From NCBI GenBank assembly GCA_937896895.1, contig CALBNV010000026.1:1-11146 (forward strand): a DNA stretch of 11,146 nt, read 5' to 3'. This stretch comes from an uncultured Bacteroidales bacterium (GTDB lineage: Bacteria > Bacteroidota > Bacteroidia > Bacteroidales > F082). The notes under the pieces were generated by a model that worked only from the letters and a program-made list of their open reading frames with translations, was not told the DNA's origin and ran no database searches. The position numbers were made by a program, and so were the translations under genes. The stretch's first letter is position 1; each line of letters begins with the position of its first letter. Shown piece by piece: positions 6,978 to 11,146 of the stretch.

Positions 6978-8489
6978 TTACTTTTCAAAAATCTTGTCGC
7001 CGAGATTGTAGTTCTTCAGGAAGTCAACAGACTTGGCGATTTCGGTGTACATCACCTTGTCAACCTTCACAAACTCAACGTGTTTGCGGTATTCGGCGAC
7101 GAAGTTCTCGATGAAATCCGACGACTTTATCGGGCGGCGGAAGTCGAGTGCCTGCGCTGCGTTGAACAGTTCGATGGCGAGGATGCGTTCAAGGTTGTTT
7201 GCTACGCGCAATGCTTTTGTGGCTGCGTTGCCGCCCATGCTCACGTGGTCTTCCTGACCCTGTGACGACTCGATGCTATCGACTGATGCCGGCGTGCAGA
7301 GCTGTTTGTTCTGACTGACGATGGCGGCGGCGGCATACTGCGGAATCATGAAGCCTGAGTTCAAGCCTGGCTCGGCGACTAAGAATGAAGGGAGACCGCG
7401 TTTGCCGGCGATGAGCTGGTATGTTCTTCTCTCAGAGATGTTTCCGAGTTCCGCCATGGCAATAGCTAAGAAGTCGAGGCTCAAAGCGAGCGGCTGTCCG
7501 TGGAAGTTGCCCGCCGAGATGACGAGGTCTTCGTCAGGGAAGACTGTCGGGTTGTCGGTGACGGCGTTTATCTCTTCACCGAGGATCTGTGTCACGTAAG
7601 CGATGGCGTCTTTTGATGCGCCGTGAACCTGCGGGATGCAACGGAACGAATACGGATCCTGGACGTGTTTCTTCTCGCGTGAAATCATCTCACTGCCTTT
7701 CAGGAAGTTACGGTAACGTTCTGCCGTGAGGATCTGTCCTCTGTGATGACGTATCTGATGGATCTGGTCGTAGAACGGCTCGATTCTGCCGTCGAAAGCG
7801 TCCAATGACACGGCGCCGATCATGTCGGCGAGATACTGGAGGCGGAACGCCTTGAGCAGGACGTAGGTGCCATACGAGCACATGAACTGCGTGCCGTTGA
7901 GCAGAGCGAGGCCTTCCTTCGACTGAAGAGTGATAGGCTCCCAGCCGAACTCCTTGCAGACTTCAGCCGCCGGACGGATCTGGCCTTTGTAGTGGACTTC
8001 GCCGAGGCCGAGCAACGGAAGCATGAGGTTCGCCAACGGCGCGAGGTCGCCCGACGCGCCGAGAGAGCCGAGGTCATAGACGACAGGAAGCACGTCGTTG
8101 TTGAAGAAGTCGATGAGGCGCTGGACCGTGACGAGCTGCACGCCCGAGTTGCCGTACGACATGTTCTGAATCTTCAAAAGAAGCATGATGCGGATGATTT
8201 CCTCGGGGACGTAGTCGCCTGTGCCGCAGGCATGCGACATCACGAGGTTCTTCTGGAGTTTGCTGAGGTCTTCCTTCGAGATGTTGTGGTCGCAGAGCGA
8301 GCCGAAGCCTGTCGTCACGCCGTAGATAGGTGTTGACTGGTTCTCCATCTTCTTGTCGAGATAGTCGCGGCATTTCTGGATACGTCGGATGGCGTCTTCC
8401 GAAAGCGCGAGTTTGTAGTTCTCGCTGATGATTCTGTTGACTTCCTCAAATGTGAGGGTTTCTGTCGAGATGTAATGTATCTTATCCAT
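6978..8489 (-). CDS. hutH: Histidine ammonia-lyase (MIO-type aromatic amino acid lyase)
   Basis: 503 residues, full length for the family. HAL deaminates L-histidine to trans-urocanate and ammonia in the cytosol, the first step of histidine degradation. The self-cyclising triad Ala-Ser-Gly that forms the MIO electrophile is at 145-147 in GSLGASGDLAPL. Other active-site positions are present: YGVTTGFG at 56-63, LVMSHACG with Ser85-His86, Asn198 in LLNGTQ, QDPYSFRC with Tyr280 and Arg283, and GQEDHVSMG further on. The Ser-His pair favours histidine over tyrosine or phenylalanine. Two positions are atypical for proteobacterial HAL: PLAN in place of PLAH after the MIO, and SSQGQEDH in place of SANQEDH. 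A broader or different aromatic substrate is therefore possible. No hutU, hutI or other histidine-degradation gene is in the window. The leader is A-rich without a Shine-Dalgarno sequence. Confidence 0.9.
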   Translation of the reverse strand: MDKIHYISTETLTFEEVNRIISENYKLALSEDAIRRIQKCRDYLDKKMENQSTPIYGVTTGFGSLCDHNISKEDLSKLQKNLVMSHACGTGDYVPEEIIRIMLLLKIQNMSYGNSGVQLVTVQRLIDFFNNDVLPVVYDLGSLGASGDLAPLANLMLPLLGLGEVHYKGQIRPAAEVCKEFGWEPITLQSKEGLALLNGTQFMCSYGTYVLLKAFRLQYLADMIGAVSLDAFDGRIEPFYDQIHQIRHHRGQILTAERYRNFLKGSEMISREKKHVQDPYSFRCIPQVHGASKDAIAYVTQILGEEINAVTDNPTVFPDEDLVISAGNFHGQPLALSLDFLAIAMAELGNISERRTYQLIAGKRGLPSFLVAEPGLNSGFMIPQYAAAAIVSQNKQLCTPASVDSIESSQGQEDHVSMGGNAATKALRVANNLERILAIELFNAAQALDFRRPIKSSDFIENFVAEYRKHVEFVKVDKVMYTEIAKSVDFLKNYNLGDKIFEK

Positions 8490-8532
8490 TTTTATGTTGA
8501 TTTATAAATTATTTTTTTTAAATATTTTGAAA
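8490..8532 (-). other. A/T-rich gap before hutH
   Basis: 43 bases, almost all A and T, between the methyltransferase stop and the hutH ATG, ending CAACATAAAA before ATG. There is a run of eight A on the minus strand. No TAnnTTTG box and no hairpin with U-tract could be found, so hutH may be transcribed from within or upstream of the methyltransferase gene, or from a promoter I do not recognise. Confidence 0.4.
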
Positions 8533-9594
8533 TCATGTTGCAATTATCAGTGTTTCAGATGATATTTTGTTGCTTAATACATACTTTATTTTACGGCTTT
8601 CGTGGACTTTTACATTCTTACCTTCTCTTTCCAGCATGTCAACGATGACATCAACAGAAGGGATCCCGTCAGACCGATAGGAGATAGCCAGAATACTGTT
8701 TTTGAAGTTGTGAATTAGCCTCTCAAAAGCCGTTGTGACTGTTTTTGGATTTGTCCATTCTGACGGAACGATTCTCAGGCGGCGATGCTTACTCGTATAA
8801 TCAATTTTTTCGTGCCAACATTCATAGTCAATCAATCCCTCCAAAAAATGATAGAAGTCGGCATAGTTTACACCGATGCCGTCCGATGAAACATACGGAG
8901 TGTCAATATACACGAAATCAAAGTGATTGGATATTGCGGCAGCATCTTTGTTGATGGACTTGTTACGATTTCCATTAGAGAACACAGCATTGTTGGCTTC
9001 TGTTACAAAAGTCTTGAAATGCTCCTCAAAAGGTGTGTCCCAAGTGACCTTGTTACCAAAACTTCTTTCAACGTCTTGTAATCTGATATAGAGATTTTTT
9101 CGGTGGAAAAGATTATACGGTCGTTTAATGATGCAGGCTTGGAACAAGGCGAAATACAAAATAGCTTGTTCATATTTGTTTTTAACCGACCTGATGTTAG
9201 TCACGACAAGATCAAGCCATTGATTCTCCTCATCCGTATAATAAATGTCAGAGAACGTGTCTGTTATGAATGTCGGATACTGAATATCAGAATGACGAGT
9301 CAACACATAGTCCAAAACATCGTCTGAAACTCTAACTGAATCATTTTCGACAAGTGCACGTCCAATCATAGAGTTGAAAGTGAGAATGTCGTTGTATGTA
9401 ACACATTTTCCCTCACTCTTCATCTTATATGCAATGCAGCCGGTGCCGCCAAAAGCATCCAAAACAGTATCAAAAGACAAATCTTTTACGCATTCCCAAA
9501 TCCAATCAACATATTTCAACTTGCTTCCCTGATAACGTGTTGACGGAAACGTAGGAACAACTTCTATATCAAAAAGATTCATCTGTCCTAACAT
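8533..9594 (-). CDS. D12-class N6-adenine DNA methyltransferase
   Basis: 353 residues from the ATG at 9594. It transfers a methyl group from S-adenosylmethionine to adenine N6 in a specific DNA sequence. Motifs are in alpha-class (D12) order: RYQGSK at 20-25 (motif X), VLDAFGGTGC at 44-53 (motif I, SAM binding), NDI at 68-70, a variable target-recognition region ~75-220, and YIDTPY at 229-234 (motif IV, with Thr replacing the first Pro of DPPY). The conserved stretch YHFLEGLIDY lies at 248-257. A start at 9627 would add 11 residues but overlaps the preceding small ORF. The 9594 ATG lies two bases after that ORF's stop. Base composition is clearly lower in GC than hisS and hutH (24/60 against 41/60 and 40/60 in sampled lines), which suggests horizontal acquisition. 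No restriction endonuclease gene is intact next to it, so it appears orphan. Confidence 0.87.
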   Translation of the reverse strand: MLGQMNLFDIEVVPTFPSTRYQGSKLKYVDWIWECVKDLSFDTVLDAFGGTGCIAYKMKSEGKCVTYNDILTFNSMIGRALVENDSVRVSDDVLDYVLTRHSDIQYPTFITDTFSDIYYTDEENQWLDLVVTNIRSVKNKYEQAILYFALFQACIIKRPYNLFHRKNLYIRLQDVERSFGNKVTWDTPFEEHFKTFVTEANNAVFSNGNRNKSINKDAAAISNHFDFVYIDTPYVSSDGIGVNYADFYHFLEGLIDYECWHEKIDYTSKHRRLRIVPSEWTNPKTVTTAFERLIHNFKNSILAISYRSDGIPSVDVIVDMLEREGKNVKVHESRKIKYVLSNKISSETLIIAT

Positions 9595-9596
9595 AA

Positions 9597-9707
9597 TTAG
9601 ATGCCTTTGAGTTTTTTGACAATCCAATCGCCATTAGGTGTTGAAACCGCTTTTTGCATAGAAGCAGCTTCTTGCTGAAGGAGTTGAAGAAATTCGTTTT
9701 TTGTCAT
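9597..9707 (-). CDS. Small ORF (36 codons), possible restriction-endonuclease remnant
   Basis: Starts at ATG 9707, five bases after the hisS stop, and ends at TAA 9597-9599, two bases before the methyltransferase ATG. The product begins MTKNEFLQLLQQEAAS and ends GDWIVKKLKGI. It is probably co-translated with both neighbours. It is low in GC like the methyltransferase. From memory, the N-terminus resembles the beginning of EcoRV-type restriction endonucleases, where a helix is followed by a W-x-VKG-like strand. If so, this would be a start fused to a few final codons by an internal deletion. That similarity is weak and unverified. It could equally be a small independent protein or a coupling leader peptide. 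Confidence 0.5.
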   Translation of the reverse strand: MTKNEFLQLLQQEAASMQKAVSTPNGDWIVKKLKGI

Positions 9708-9712
9708 AACTA

Positions 9713-11071
9713 CTAACTTATTTTCTGCATTAGTTCTTCTGCTTTCACGCTTTCCTGTCTTCCCTCCTTCATCCATTTCACGGTGAATTTGTTCTCCGAA
9801 ACTTCCTGTTCGCCGGCGATGACGACGACCGGGATGTTGCGCTGGTCGGCGTATTTCATCTGTTTCTGGATCTTGGCGGCGTCGGGGTAAATCTCTGCGT
9901 TAATACCTTGACGGCGAAGCTGTTGCAGATAGGGCAGACAGTAGAGTTCCTCGTTCTTCCCGAAGTTCAGGAAGATGACCTCGGTGTTCTCGGCGTTTTT
10001 CTCAGGGAAGAGGTTCAGCTCGTTGAGGACGTCGTAGATGCGGTCGGCGCCGAAGCTGATGCCCACGCCGGAGACGTTCGGGAGGCCGAAGATGCCGGTG
10101 AGGTTGTCGTAGCGTCCGCCGCCGCTGATGCTGCCCATCGCCACGTCTTTCGCCTTGACCTCGAAGATGGCACCCGTGTAATAATTCAGGCCGCGGGCGA
10201 GGGTCAAATCTAATTCATATTCAATACTCAATCCCATGATATCCAAGTAGTTGAACAAGGTCTCAAGTTCCTCGATGCCTTTCGTCCCGACTTCGATGCC
10301 GTTCATCAGCGACTTGAGCTGCGACATCTTCTCGCGGGCTGTCCCTGTCATGAAGAGGATAGGCTGCAGTTTCGCAATCGCCCCATCGTCAAGGCCTTTG
10401 GCAGCGAGTTCCGCGTTGACGGCCTCGATGCCGATCTTGTCGAGCTTGTCGATGGCGACGGTGATGTCAACGAGTGCGTCGGGTTTGCCGATGTATTCCG
10501 CTATCCCGGCAAGGACCTTGCGGTTGTTGATCTTAAGAACCACGTTGATTCCCAGCTTGTTAAACACCTCATCAACGATTTGCACGAGTTCCGCCTCGTT
10601 GAGCAGCGAGTCGCTGCCGATGATATCGACGTCGCACTGATAGAACTCGCGGTAACGTCCTTTCTGCGGGCGGTCGGCGCGCCAGACGGGTTGCATCTGG
10701 TAGCGTTTGAACGGGAACGCGATCTGGTCGCGGTACTGCACGACGAAACGCGCGAACGGCACCGTCAGGTCGTAGCGGAGGCCTTTCTCGCAGATTTTGC
10801 CGGTTATCTTCTCGGAATGAAGCACTTCGCCGTTCTGTTCGACACCCGACATGAAGTCGCCGGAGTTGAGGATTCTGAACAGGAGCTTGTCGCCCTCCTC
10901 GCCGTATTTCCCCATCAGAGTGGAGAGATTCTCCATCGATGGAGTCTCAATAGGTTGAAAACCAAAGCGTTTGAAGACGGTCTTTATCGTGTCGAATATA
11001 TAATTGCGTCGCATCATGACATCCGGAAGGAAGTCGCGAGTGCCTTTTGGAATTGAAGGTTTCTGTGCCAT
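9713..11071 (-). CDS. hisS: Histidyl-tRNA synthetase
   Basis: 452 residues, the usual bacterial length. It charges tRNA-His with histidine in the cytosol. Class II catalytic core: GTRDFLPD at 10-17 leading into motif 1, RYDLTVPFARF at 99-109, motif 2 from about 122 to 148 including VWRADRP and GRYREFYQCDVD, the histidine-specific LARGLNYYTG at 291-300, GGGRYD at 317-322, and motif 3 around GVGISFGADRI at 335-345. Residues ~363-452 form the anticodon-binding HGTP domain. The start at 11071 puts the PKGTRDF motif at the normal N-terminal position. A -7 promoter box lies 23 bases upstream of the ATG. It heads the series of minus-strand genes seen here. Confidence 0.97.
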   Translation of the reverse strand: MAQKPSIPKGTRDFLPDVMMRRNYIFDTIKTVFKRFGFQPIETPSMENLSTLMGKYGEEGDKLLFRILNSGDFMSGVEQNGEVLHSEKITGKICEKGLRYDLTVPFARFVVQYRDQIAFPFKRYQMQPVWRADRPQKGRYREFYQCDVDIIGSDSLLNEAELVQIVDEVFNKLGINVVLKINNRKVLAGIAEYIGKPDALVDITVAIDKLDKIGIEAVNAELAAKGLDDGAIAKLQPILFMTGTAREKMSQLKSLMNGIEVGTKGIEELETLFNYLDIMGLSIEYELDLTLARGLNYYTGAIFEVKAKDVAMGSISGGGRYDNLTGIFGLPNVSGVGISFGADRIYDVLNELNLFPEKNAENTEVIFLNFGKNEELYCLPYLQQLRRQGINAEIYPDAAKIQKQMKYADQRNIPVVVIAGEQEVSENKFTVKWMKEGRQESVKAEELMQKIS

Positions 11072-11093
11072 TATCTCTAAATTAATTAAGGTG

Positions 11094-11101
11094 CAAACTT
11101 A
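11094..11101 (-). promoter_or_regulatory. Bacteroidota -7 promoter box for hisS
   Basis: The minus strand reads TAAGTTTG, a perfect match to the Bacteroidota -7 consensus TAnnTTTG. It would place the transcription start near 11087, giving a leader of about 16 bases. A good -33 TTTG at the expected spacing is not seen; that position is occupied by an A/T-rich inverted repeat. Confidence 0.65.
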
Positions 11102-11103
11102 CA

Positions 11104-11122
11104 TAAAAATTTTGGATTTTTA
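11104..11122 (-). repeat. Short A/T inverted repeat overlapping the upstream promoter region of hisS
   Basis: taaaaat (11104-11110) and attttta (11116-11122) are perfect reverse complements with a five-base spacer, sitting two bases upstream of the -7 box. It could be an operator or simply an A/T-rich upstream element. Such arrangements occur by chance in A/T-rich DNA. Confidence 0.35.
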
Positions 11123-11146
11123 GGCCGGTTAATAAAAAAAATCAAG

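Noticed and set aside
7033..8373. ORFs opposite and inside hutH, including Arg- and His-rich ones
   Set aside because: Out-of-frame or antisense products of the high-GC hutH coding sequence without recognisable features.
9595..9627. Longer methyltransferase start at 9627 (11 extra residues)
   Set aside because: The extension overlaps the end of the 36-codon ORF, and the ATG at 9594 lies directly after that ORF's stop and before the first conserved motif. The longer start cannot be fully excluded.
9908..11056. Plus-strand ORFs of 101, 129 and 158 codons opposite hisS
   Set aside because: They are antisense shadows in GC-rich DNA. hisS is full length with all class II motifs.

Overview
The window looks like chromosomal DNA of an uncultured gut- or rumen-type Bacteroidales (phylum Bacteroidota). 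The evidence is a giant multidomain surface protein that appears to end in a type IX secretion-type sorting domain, A-rich leaders without Shine-Dalgarno sequences in front of most genes, and a perfect Bacteroidota -7 box (TAAGTTTG, minus strand) in front of hisS. All genes I can support lie on the minus strand, so transcription runs from high to low coordinates.

Layout in transcription order: promoter (11094-11101); hisS, histidyl-tRNA synthetase (9713-11071); a 36-codon ORF of unknown function (9597-9707); a D12-class adenine DNA methyltransferase (8533-9594); hutH, a histidine/aromatic ammonia-lyase (6978-8489); a strong hairpin (6933-6966); two overlapping genes for small four-helix membrane proteins (6422-6916 and 5943-6422); a tandem-repeat leader (5883-5932); a cytidylate-kinase-like P-loop protein with an extra C-terminal domain (5140-5880); and a surface protein of at least 1,686 residues that runs off the left edge (1-5060). 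No stretch longer than 100 bases lacks a gene. I see no tRNA, rRNA, CRISPR array or insertion sequence.

The most notable signal is at the start of the surface protein. A run of nine G (plus-strand C, 4982-4990) follows directly after the predicted signal-peptide cleavage site. As written it puts the signal peptide out of frame with an otherwise uninterrupted open frame of about 1,660 codons. A tract of 5, 8 or 11 G would join them. This fits a slipped-strand phase-variation switch caught OFF, or a homopolymer sequencing or assembly error.

The second interesting area is the low-GC island between hisS and hutH: an apparently orphan methyltransferase preceded by a tiny ORF that may be the remnant of a restriction endonuclease gene. 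hisS and hutH both act on histidine (charging and deamination), but nothing here shows shared regulation and no other hut genes are present.
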